Assembly (NCBI GenBank): GCA_036504095.1
Contig: DASXVS010000059.1
Location: forward strand, 1 to 63,242
Length of the DNA stretch: 63,242 bases
From: Armatimonadota bacterium
GTDB lineage: Bacteria; Armatimonadota; DTGP01; JAKQQT01
Direction: 5' to 3'
Made by a program: the position numbers and the translations under genes. Below are positions 36,685-44,273 of this stretch, one piece after another; the first letter of the stretch is position 1, and each line of letters starts with the position of its first letter. The notes below the pieces were generated by a model. It did no database searches, had not been told where the DNA came from, and was given only the letters and a program-made list of their open reading frames with translations.

Positions 36685-37722
36685 TTATTCCGCTTCCGTA
36701 GAAGCACGGATGATAAGGCGCGGTGTCGTACGCACGTCCTGAGACGGCTCGGAGTAATCGGGTTCGAGACGGCGCAGCAGGAGCTCCACCGCGGTTCGGC
36801 AAATGTCGACCAGTGGCAGATCGACGGTCGTGAGTGGGGTGTCGAGCTGAGATGCCAGAGGGATATCGTCGAAACCGACGACCGCTACATCCTCCGGCAC
36901 GCGAAGTCCGGCCCGGCGGAGCCCCATCATGGCGCCGATCGCCACCAGATCGTTGAAGCAGAGCAGGCCGTCGAAGGGTTCAGCGGTGCGCGCGATGGAT
37001 TCTGCAGCCTCGCGCGCCCGGCTTACGTCGCCCAGCCTGCTCTCATAAGGAAAGACCGCGGGAGGCATGCCGTGCGCGGTTAGGGTGTCGCAGAATCGCT
37101 GGAGGCGCAGATTTCCCGACCACAGCATCAATGATTCGCTCGGGCAAAGGTATCCGATGCGCCGCCGCCCCTTCGCCAGCAAATGCTCCACCGCCATCTG
37201 GGCGCCGAGTCCGAAATCCGCCGTAACGCAGTCCACTACTGTGCTGGGATATCCGAAGATGACAACCGGGCAACCCATACCCTTCTCCACCAGGCGGCGC
37301 CCCTCGGTCTCGCGTTCGCTCCACATGATGATCCCGTCAACGCCGCGGGCGTACAGCGTCTCCAGAAGGGCATTGTCATCGAGGTATCGCCCAGCGTCCA
37401 TGGCCATCACCAGCTCGTAGTTTGCGTCCAGCAGGAAGCCTTCGCAAAGCGTCGCCATTTCCGCGAAGAATGGGTTCTGGACGGGTCCGGCTGCCAAGCC
37501 GATGGTCAGACTGCTCTGGCGTCGAAGAGCCTGGGCCGCTCGATTGGCGCGGTAACCGAGTCGCGCCGCGGCATCGAGCACCCGCTGCCGGGTTTCGGTG
37601 CTCACGACGGTGCTGCTGCGGGCGCCGTTGAGGATGACGGCGGCCGTGGCCATATGCACGCCTGCTTCGGCGGCTACGGTGTGCAGGGTCGTTCTCTTGG
37701 CTTGTGGCGTAGAACGCTTCAC
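36685..37722 (-). CDS. LacI-family transcriptional regulator
   Basis: This 345-residue repressor-type regulator has an N-terminal helix-turn-helix (about residues 12-34, LHTVAAEAGVHMATAAVILNG) and hinge (TRQRVLDAAARLGYRANRAAQALRR), followed by a periplasmic-binding-protein-like sugar sensor with DGIIMWS, GFDDIPLASQLDTPLTTVDLP and a C-terminal dimer region. The start is a GTG at 37722. It heads the minus-strand carbohydrate locus running to 24648 and probably senses the imported sugar. Two similar operator-like sites lie just upstream. Confidence 0.93.
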   Translation of the reverse strand: MKRSTPQAKRTTLHTVAAEAGVHMATAAVILNGARSSTVVSTETRQRVLDAAARLGYRANRAAQALRRQSSLTIGLAAGPVQNPFFAEMATLCEGFLLDANYELVMAMDAGRYLDDNALLETLYARGVDGIIMWSERETEGRRLVEKGMGCPVVIFGYPSTVVDCVTADFGLGAQMAVEHLLAKGRRRIGYLCPSESLMLWSGNLRLQRFCDTLTAHGMPPAVFPYESRLGDVSRAREAAESIARTAEPFDGLLCFNDLVAIGAMMGLRRAGLRVPEDVAVVGFDDIPLASQLDTPLTTVDLPLVDICRTAVELLLRRLEPDYSEPSQDVRTTPRLIIRASTEAE

Positions 37723-37745
37723 GGGAACTCATATCCTCGCGGTTG

Positions 37746-37838
37746 GCCAATCCTTTGGTTCCGGCGTGGGCCCATCAGCGTGAAAGATAGCTAAACCGTG
37801 CGTAAACTGACGAATCATCGTCACACCAAAGGTTTGGC
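37746..37838. promoter_or_regulatory. Pair of operator-like quasi-palindromes upstream of LacI gene
   Basis: ACCAAAGGATTGGC (minus strand, 37746-37759) and ACCAAAGGTTTGGC (plus strand, 37825-37838) match at 13 of 14 bases and have CCAAA/TTTGG-type arms. They are 79 bp apart, in opposite orientation. They could be LacI-family operators allowing autoregulation or looping between the LacI gene and the divergent histidine kinase. Functional assignment is inference. Confidence 0.5.
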
Positions 37839-37861
37839 TAAATCGTTACAATGCATAATAC
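37833..37861 (+). promoter_or_regulatory. Candidate promoter for histidine kinase (plus strand)
   Basis: TTTGGC (37833-37838) and TAATAC (37856-37861) are 17 bp apart. The -35 overlaps the second operator-like site. The predicted transcript has a leader of nearly 390 nt before the kinase ATG at 38254, containing the tandem repeat at 38161-38207. Confidence 0.35.
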
Positions 37862-38160
37862 ACCGCGGCGCGATTATTTCCTACAAACAATCGGCCCGAA
37901 TTTTATCAGGCCGATGAAGAGGAGCCGAATCCTCGCCACGTTCCGCGACGAGGATGCGCTGCCGGTTGCGCTCTATAAGACCGGTTGGATGCCGGCGGCC
38001 AGGCGATGTTACAATGAGTGACGGCGGGACGCTGGCGCGCCGGGCCGGCGCGTCCATATACCCTGCCGAATGCTCCTGTAGCACTTCAGGAAGGCCGCGA
38101 CATGCGCAGTTCAGCCCATACTGTCGCTCCTGGCGTCGCTCTCAACCTTCGCCGCGTACA

Positions 38161-38207
38161 GCGGGAAAGGCGCCCGTTAGCGGGAAAGGCGCCCGTTTGC
38201 GGGGAAG
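38161..38207. repeat. 19-bp tandem repeat in kinase leader
   Basis: The unit GCGGGAAAGGCGCCCGTTA occurs at 38161-38179, again at 38180-38198 with a final T instead of A, then a partial copy GCGGGGAAG to 38207. It is about 47 nt before the kinase start codon. Likely a slippage-type duplication; a regulatory role is unproven. Confidence 0.75.
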
Positions 38208-38253
38208 AGGCGGCCCCCGGGCGTTGGCTCTCCAAGGGAATCCGGAGCCCGAA

Positions 38254-40884
38254 ATGAGATTACATAAAGTGCCTTCGAGGGCGTGGCTGCGGTGGATCTT
38301 AGCCGTCCTGATCCCCGCGATAGCAATCGCCCTGCGCGCCGACCCCCTGTCGGCGGTCGCGGACAGATCGCCTTATGTGACGTTCTACCCCGCGGTCCTA
38401 TTGACGGCGCTGTACGGGGGTGTATACCCCGGAGCGCTGGCGACCGCCATTTGCGCGGCGGCCGCAACACTGTGGACCTCCCCGGTTGGACGCGTCATCG
38501 GCTTTCGCGATCACAACGATATCCTCGGGCTAGCCGTCTTCGCCGTGAGCTGCCTGCTGATTTCGTGGGTCTGCGAGGCGATGCACCGTTCAAGCCTGAG
38601 GGCGCAAAATGCCACGGCTCAGTTGATGGTTGCGGAGGAGCGCCGACGGGCGAACGAGGCGCGGGAACGTTACGAACTCCTTGCCCGTCACAGTCGCGAC
38701 ATTATCCTGTTCGTTCGCAGAGAGGATGGCCGCATCGTCGATTGCAATGAAGCCGCGGAACGCGCCTACGGATGGGGACGCAAGGAACTCTGCTCTCTCA
38801 CGATCCACGATCTCCGCCTACCTGACGACCGCCACCTGATCGAGCGGCAGATCGACGTTGCGGACGCGGAAGGTGCGCTCTTCGAGACGTTTCACAAGCG
38901 CAAGGATGGAACCACATTCCCTGTTGAAGTCAGTGCCTCGGGCTCAACGATGGGAGGCGAACGGTATGTATTCAGCGTGATCCGGGATATCACCAGGCGA
39001 AAGCGCGCCGAAGATGCCCTGCGTGAGGCCGAAGCCAACGTGCGGGCAATACTGGACGCGGCCGCGGAATCGATCTACCTGTTCAGCGTCGACGGCATTA
39101 TCCTCAGCGCCAATCAGACGGCCGCGCGAAGGATCCAGAAAACGCCGAAGGAAATCATCGGCAGGCCGTTCACCGATTTTGTGTCCGAAGATCTCGCCGA
39201 GAAACGCTGGATTCCATTAAGACAGGTGGCGGCCACGGGCCTGCCTGTGCAGTTTGAGGATGAGCGCGAAGGGATCGTGTTCGACCACACGTTCTACCCC
39301 GTGTTTGACGAGGGAGGCGCCGTCCATCGCATCGCATCATTCAGCCGCGACATCACCGAACTCACAGCGGCCGAGGCCAAAGTACGTGACAGCGAACGGC
39401 TGTACCGGGCGATCGGCGAGTCGATCGACTACGGGGTCTGGGTCTGTGAACCGGATGGCCGCAACATATACGCCAGCGAATCCTTCCTCAACCTGGTGGG
39501 AATGACGCAGGAGCAATGCTCGAACTTCGGCTGGGGCGACGTGCTGCACCCTGATGACTCCGAGCGCACCATCGCCGCTTGGAAAGAATGCGTACAGACA
39601 GGAGCAACGTGGGATACCGAGCATCGTTACCGGGGCGTCGATGGACAATGGCACGCGATCCTGGCCCGCGGCGTGCCGGTCAGAAATGAGCGCGGAGAGG
39701 TCATATGCTGGGCCGGCATAAACCTGGATATCAGCCGGATGAAACAGGCCGAAGACGAGGCGAGACAGGCCAACCGCGCCAAAGATCAGTTCCTCGCGAT
39801 GCTGGCGCACGAACTCAGGAACCTTCTGGCGCCCATCTCCAGTTCGGCGGCCCTCATCGAAATGCTCGAGGCCGAAACGGAGGCCGTGCGTGAGCCCCTG
39901 GGAATCCTGAACCGCCAGGTGCGCCACACCGCCCGCCTGTTGGACGATCTACTCGATATGTCGCGTATCAATCACGGGAAATTGGAGCTGAGGATGGAAC
40001 CCGTGGACCTGGGCGCGGCCCTTCTAAAGGCCGCGGAAACGGCTCGTCCGCAGATGTGCGCGATGCGGCACACATTCTCGACCCGCCTGCCCAATGCTCC
40101 GGTATGGGTATTCGCAGACCCCACTCGTGTGGAACAGATCGTTGGAAACCTGCTTCATAACGCGGCAAAGTACACGGATCCGGGCGGGGAGGTCACGCTT
40201 GAGTTGTCAGTAGATGGCGAGCAGGCGGCCATACGCGTCCGGGATAACGGAAGCGGCATCGAGCCCGAGATGCTCTCCCGAGTGTTCGATCTGTTCACCC
40301 AGGAAGAACGGTCACAGGATCGCTCGCGCGGCGGGGTCGGTATTGGCCTCAGCCTGGTCAAAACCCTGGTGGAAATGCACGGCGGTTCCGTGGAAGCTCT
40401 CAGCAACGGGCCAGGGTCCGGCAGCGAGTTCATTGTACGCCTGGGAGTCCACGATCCCGGCGCCACTGCTCCCCTTCCCGCGCGGTCGCGGGCTGGAACC
40501 CGGGCTTCCAACATCCTCGTTGTGGACGATAACGTCGATGCGGCAGAATCACTGGCCGCGGTCCTCGAAGCGTGGGGGCATAACGTTGACTTCGTGCATG
40601 ACGGCACAGCCGCGATCGAGGCGGTGCGCCGGAACCGGCCCGAAGTGGTGCTCCTGGACATCGGCTTGCCCGGCATGGACGGTTATGAAGTAGCCCGCCG
40701 CCTTCAGCTTGAGGACGGTGCGCCCATGCGGCTGATCGCTCTCACCGGCTATAGCCCGGAAAAGGACTGCAGCCAATCCCGGGATGCAGGCTTTGACGAA
40801 CTCCTGATAAAGCCTGTCGACCTGGAGGCACTGAGCCGGGTGCTGGATCAGGGACCTCCCGCGGCAGAGCCTCAACGGCCGTAA
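38254..40884 (+). CDS. Hybrid sensor histidine kinase with DUF4118, three PAS, and receiver
   Basis: This 876-residue membrane kinase has an N-terminal DUF4118-like helical region (about 10-110, with PYVTFYPAVLLTALYGG), a coiled-coil, three PAS domains (about 135-260, 265-385, 390-505), a HisKA domain with phospho-His519 in FLAMLAHELRN, a HATPase domain (GNLLHNAAKYT, DNGSGIEPEM) and a C-terminal receiver with phospho-acceptor Asp802 (VVLLDIGLPGMDGYEV). There is no adjacent response regulator, so the phosphate may pass through its own receiver. I chose the ATG at 38254 because GGAG sits 6 nt upstream and the membrane domain follows; the frame is open further back. The signal is unknown. Confidence 0.92.
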   Translation: MRLHKVPSRAWLRWILAVLIPAIAIALRADPLSAVADRSPYVTFYPAVLLTALYGGVYPGALATAICAAAATLWTSPVGRVIGFRDHNDILGLAVFAVSCLLISWVCEAMHRSSLRAQNATAQLMVAEERRRANEARERYELLARHSRDIILFVRREDGRIVDCNEAAERAYGWGRKELCSLTIHDLRLPDDRHLIERQIDVADAEGALFETFHKRKDGTTFPVEVSASGSTMGGERYVFSVIRDITRRKRAEDALREAEANVRAILDAAAESIYLFSVDGIILSANQTAARRIQKTPKEIIGRPFTDFVSEDLAEKRWIPLRQVAATGLPVQFEDEREGIVFDHTFYPVFDEGGAVHRIASFSRDITELTAAEAKVRDSERLYRAIGESIDYGVWVCEPDGRNIYASESFLNLVGMTQEQCSNFGWGDVLHPDDSERTIAAWKECVQTGATWDTEHRYRGVDGQWHAILARGVPVRNERGEVICWAGINLDISRMKQAEDEARQANRAKDQFLAMLAHELRNLLAPISSSAALIEMLEAETEAVREPLGILNRQVRHTARLLDDLLDMSRINHGKLELRMEPVDLGAALLKAAETARPQMCAMRHTFSTRLPNAPVWVFADPTRVEQIVGNLLHNAAKYTDPGGEVTLELSVDGEQAAIRVRDNGSGIEPEMLSRVFDLFTQEERSQDRSRGGVGIGLSLVKTLVEMHGGSVEALSNGPGSGSEFIVRLGVHDPGATAPLPARSRAGTRASNILVVDDNVDAAESLAAVLEAWGHNVDFVHDGTAAIEAVRRNRPEVVLLDIGLPGMDGYEVARRLQLEDGAPMRLIALTGYSPEKDCSQSRDAGFDELLIKPVDLEALSRVLDQGPPAAEPQRP

Positions 40885-41540
40885 GCATCCGGATCGGGGC
40901 GATCAGCGATTGCGGCCGTACCCTGGCCGTTCGCAACTCGCGGCCAATCTGGGCTATCATTGTACCAAGCGAACTGCTCTCCTGGCTTTGGCCACCGCTG
41001 TCACCCGGCGTCATATCCCATTCTGCCAATGGGTTCCCCGGGCAGGCGCCGGCGATGGCCGCTTGTGGACGCGGACCCATGGTCCCGCGTTCGCCGGCGC
41101 CATCCGTGATCGAGGTCTCCGCAACATGCGGGACGCCCCTTCGCGCCAAGGGCTCCGTTTGCGATGACGGTCTGAAGATACCTGAACGTGAACTAAGCGA
41201 TTAGTTGCGCGTCCGGCGTTGGTCGCGACCTGGCCGGTTACCGGCCTGGAGGACTACCGTTGCAGTGGCACGCTTTATACACCTCCGGTCTACAAAGAGG
41301 TCCGACGGTCCTCGGTTGTAGCCTACACCACGACTCCGGCGCGAACCCCCATTGCCGGGTGAACGCACTCACGCTTCCACCGCAGCCTGCAAATCGCGCC
41401 GCTGCGGCCGCCTCACATCGGCGAGCAAGGGCTTCCGTGACAGCCCCACACCGCGCCGAGCAACTCATCATCGTCACAGAGTTTTCCCCTGCGACGGGTC
41501 CGAGCGGGCCCGCCACACTCGTGGAGAAGGGAAGAGAATC
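40885..41540 (+). other. Long intergenic region / leader before dockerin-tailed gene
   Basis: This 656-bp stretch has no gene that I can support. It contains small inverted repeats, including CGGCC/GGCCG shortly after the kinase stop and GGCCGG/CCGGCC around 41231-41248, but no clear hairpin plus T-run. The second half is probably a long leader for the gene at 41541. I looked for riboswitch-like patterns (cobalamin, c-di-GMP) and found no convincing match. Confidence 0.4.
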
Positions 41541-43865
41541 TTGAGAAGACACCTTTGGGCCGTATTGGCCACTCTCGCCGGCGTTGCGCTCGGCGGCGCG
41601 TCGTCAGCGCAATCCTATCGAGTCTATTCGGCAGTGAGCCCGGCCGTGGTGCCCGGCAGCGCCACGACAAGCTACTCCGGTATGAACGTCAACCGGAACC
41701 CGGGCAGCCCGTATTACGGCTATCTGTACGTCTGCGACAAAGCGTCGACGACGCTGAAAGTGAAGATCTTCGCGCCCAACGTCCCGGGGCCCGCGGCCAC
41801 CACATACACCGACACGGGTTTGACCATCGCGCCAACCGGTGCGGGCGCTACGGGGCCATGGGACGTGGAGATCGGACCGGATGATACCGTCTGGATCATG
41901 AATCTAGGCGGAAACACCATCCAGACCGCTCCGCCGGTGCCCCCCGCAGGGACGAGTGTCACGGCAATCACGCAGATCGACAGGGTCCGCGACACGCCCA
42001 CCAGCGTGACGATCGCCCTCGGAGGGTTTCGCGGGTTCGGCGTGAAGGGGCCGATTACGGCCGCTCGTGTCTACATCGCCGAAACCTCCAGTTCTGCTTA
42101 TCAGGTTTTCGACGTTGCCACCGCCAATCCGCTTACCGCGGGGACTCCGACCCACGTTTGGTCGAAGGTCTCTGCCGGCGGGGCTACCGCGATGAACTAC
42201 GGTGTAGCAATCGATCCCGCCGGTAATTCGTACTGGACGCAGTCCGGTGGGTCCGCGAGTTGCCTCTCGAAAATGGACCCGGCGGGCAATGTCGATCCGA
42301 GTTTCTTCGCCAAGAGCCCGTCGTTTGCGGGTACGCCCACGTTGTCGGATGCCACGTTCATCCCGGATGCAACCGCGCCCGGCGGAGCCGGATACATCTT
42401 GATGAGCTGCCGTATCACGCCGAACGGTACGGTTTCCAACTCGAATCCGCAACGCGTGGGCGTGTTGCGGTTCGCCTTGGACGGCACCTGCCTCGATGGC
42501 TTCGGACCGGCAATGACCAGTTCCACTCCGCTATGGAGCACTGTGGATCTACGCGCGCGAGGCGCATCCAAATCGACCGGGACGGCGTCCAGCGCCCAGT
42601 ACTGCGGGTTCGATGACGCCGGCAACTGCTACGTTGGTACGGACGACGGCGTCAATAACGGCCAGATCGTAAAGGTTCGCGCTACACCAGCCGCCTCCAC
42701 CGGTCCGTGGGGCGACGTGGACGCAGACGGGCTCGTGACGGTGGCCGACGCGAACCTGGTGGACACTTACATCGTCGATCCCACCTCCCTCTCGATGGAG
42801 CAGCGGGAGCGCATTAAGCGCTACGGTGACATCAACGGCACCCAAAACGTCTCTGTCGTCGGTGACGGCGTCGTCGACATGAACGATCTGCTCCGCATCG
42901 CCCGCGTCGCCGCAGGGATTTTGGACCCGGGAACCGCCGGTGCACAGTACCCGCACTACGGCGATGTGGACAACGACGGCAAGGTAACGATCGCGGACGT
43001 GGTCCACGTAGCGCGATACCTTAACGGATTGGACGCCGGGCTGAACAAAGCCCCCGGAGTTGGCGATGTTGCGCCCACAACCCAGAAGGTAACGTTCGGC
43101 GACGGCCAGATCACCACCGCGGACAGCCTCCTCATTCGCCAGAGGGCGATGGGTACCGAGGTCAACCCGCCCGCCTATCGGGACTACTGGCCGATGATCC
43201 AGGGCGATCAGCACCAGTTCACCGACGTCAATCATCGCTCCGGCGACGCACTGAGCCAGACCAGGTTCGGAACGTCCGCGGGAACGAGCCCGCTCAACTA
43301 CGCGTTTGAGCCGAGAGGCTACACGCTCACCGAAGTTGCCGGCGACGACGGCGCCAGCCTGGCCGGCGTCTTCAAGGGCATCAACGGCAGTATCTATGCG
43401 CTCTATGTCCAGTTCCCCTACTTCTCCGCCCAGCGGATGGACTTCCAGTCTCCGATGAAGGTTCTGGACGTGACGCAGCTCACGCCTGGGGCGACTTGGA
43501 CCGGCGACCTCACCAGCAAGATGAGCCTCGGGCAGCGCCCGGTGCACTACAAGGTGACCGTTCTGCGCGTCGGCGACACCTACACCAATGCGGCCGGCGC
43601 CTACCAGGCGTCCACGCCTATCGCCTCCACGTGGTCGAAATCGGTTTCCGTTCGGATTGATATCGCGGTTCTCGGAGTTCCCGGAAGCCCGATGGAGATG
43701 CAGCAGGCCGTGTTCTTCGACTTCGCGCCGGGCATCGGGGTAGTGAGACGCGGACAGGCCCCGATTCAGGGGATGGCGGCCCCAACAACCGATCGCCCTC
43801 TGCTCGAGCTCGACCAGACGGCCGTGCGCGGCATCACGTACAACCAGACGACGCCTGCCCCGTAA
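41541..43865 (+). CDS. Secreted protein with beta-propeller-like part and dockerin-like repeats
   Basis: The 774-residue product starts at a TTG (41541, GGGAAG upstream) with a signal peptide (LWAVLATLAGVALGGASSAQ). The N-terminal half (about 25-380) has repeated TGPWDVEIGPDDTVWIMN- and YGVAIDPAGNSYW-like strands, which suggests a beta-propeller. Several calcium-binding dockerin-like loops follow (GDVDADGLVTVADANLVDTY, GDVDNDGKVTIADVVHVARY, FGDGQITTADSLLIRQRA) and then a C-terminal beta domain. It may be an extracellular binding or adhesion protein. No catalytic motif is seen. Frame continues upstream, but the signal peptide fixes the start. Confidence 0.75.
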   Translation: MRRHLWAVLATLAGVALGGASSAQSYRVYSAVSPAVVPGSATTSYSGMNVNRNPGSPYYGYLYVCDKASTTLKVKIFAPNVPGPAATTYTDTGLTIAPTGAGATGPWDVEIGPDDTVWIMNLGGNTIQTAPPVPPAGTSVTAITQIDRVRDTPTSVTIALGGFRGFGVKGPITAARVYIAETSSSAYQVFDVATANPLTAGTPTHVWSKVSAGGATAMNYGVAIDPAGNSYWTQSGGSASCLSKMDPAGNVDPSFFAKSPSFAGTPTLSDATFIPDATAPGGAGYILMSCRITPNGTVSNSNPQRVGVLRFALDGTCLDGFGPAMTSSTPLWSTVDLRARGASKSTGTASSAQYCGFDDAGNCYVGTDDGVNNGQIVKVRATPAASTGPWGDVDADGLVTVADANLVDTYIVDPTSLSMEQRERIKRYGDINGTQNVSVVGDGVVDMNDLLRIARVAAGILDPGTAGAQYPHYGDVDNDGKVTIADVVHVARYLNGLDAGLNKAPGVGDVAPTTQKVTFGDGQITTADSLLIRQRAMGTEVNPPAYRDYWPMIQGDQHQFTDVNHRSGDALSQTRFGTSAGTSPLNYAFEPRGYTLTEVAGDDGASLAGVFKGINGSIYALYVQFPYFSAQRMDFQSPMKVLDVTQLTPGATWTGDLTSKMSLGQRPVHYKVTVLRVGDTYTNAAGAYQASTPIASTWSKSVSVRIDIAVLGVPGSPMEMQQAVFFDFAPGIGVVRRGQAPIQGMAAPTTDRPLLELDQTAVRGITYNQTTPAP

Positions 43866-43903
43866 TTCGGGGTCGGCATCGCGGCCTTGACCGGCCAACT
43901 ACC

Positions 43904-43965
43904 GAGCGGGGGCTTGCCAGATTCTTGGCTGGCCGGCCCCTGCTCACCAGATTGTGGGGCCGACC
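43904..43965 (+). terminator. Two mutually exclusive hairpins downstream of dockerin-tailed gene
   Basis: GAGCGGGGGC (43904-43913) can pair with GCCCCTGCTC (43936-43945) with one mismatch, while GGCCGGCCCC (43931-43940) can pair with GGGGCCGACC (43956-43965), also with one mismatch. They share bases 43936-43940, so only one can form at a time. This could be a terminator with an alternative fold; no long T-run follows. Confidence 0.4.
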
Positions 43966-44076
43966 GGGCTGTCGCCCGCACGCTTCACGATCTGCGGCGC
44001 ACCGGATGCGGCGAAGCCATCGGGGGATTTAGGAAAAGCAGCCAAGCGATATTGTGCTCAAAATGTGCGTGGGAAG

Positions 44077-44085
44077 TGGTATAAT
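44077..44085 (+). promoter_or_regulatory. Extended -10 promoter for the glycan operon
   Basis: TGGTATAAT (44077-44085) contains the perfect -10 hexamer TATAAT preceded by TG, the extended -10 form that compensates for a poor -35. No good -35 hexamer is 16-18 bp upstream. The transcript would start near 44092 and lead into the dehydratase gene. Confidence 0.6.
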
Positions 44086-44273
44086 GAATACGTATCTGTT
44101 GATTCGCGCAGGCACGTGGCGCCTTTGCAGAGGCACTCCTCCCGAAGCCCCCTTGTCGCGGCGTATCCCCATCTCAATCAAGTACGCCTGAGAACGACGC
44201 AGGAACCGTGCGACCCTGTGCCGGTCACGAATCGGATGATCGATCCATTCGTGGCTTTGTAACGTGAATTCCT

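Larger units (their letters stand above)
37723..38253. other. Divergent intergenic region, LacI gene to histidine kinase
   Basis: This 531-bp stretch has no gene that I can support. It holds the operator-like pair, a candidate plus-strand promoter, a direct repeat TAAAC at 11-bp spacing near 37791-37806, and a tandem repeat just before the kinase. Reading frames through it look like shadow frames without recognisable domains. Confidence 0.55.
43866..44273 (+). other. Intergenic region before sugar dehydratase operon
   Basis: This 408-bp region holds the overlapping hairpins at 43904-43965 and an extended -10 promoter at 44077-44085. The roughly 180 nt between that promoter and the ATG at 44274 show no gene and no recognised element. 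Confidence 0.6.

Noticed and set aside
37754-37772. A sixth copy of the TTGG-11-bp element near the LacI gene
   Set aside because: TTTGGTTCCGGCGTGGGCC keeps the first half-site but has CGTGG in the second; too degenerate to include, and it belongs to a different regulator's locus.
38161-38207. A CRISPR-like array
   Set aside because: Only two full 19-bp units without spacers are present; this is a simple tandem duplication.
41165-41540. A riboswitch in the long leader before the dockerin-tailed gene
   Set aside because: Stems are short and I could not match conserved cores of cobalamin, c-di-GMP or other common classes.
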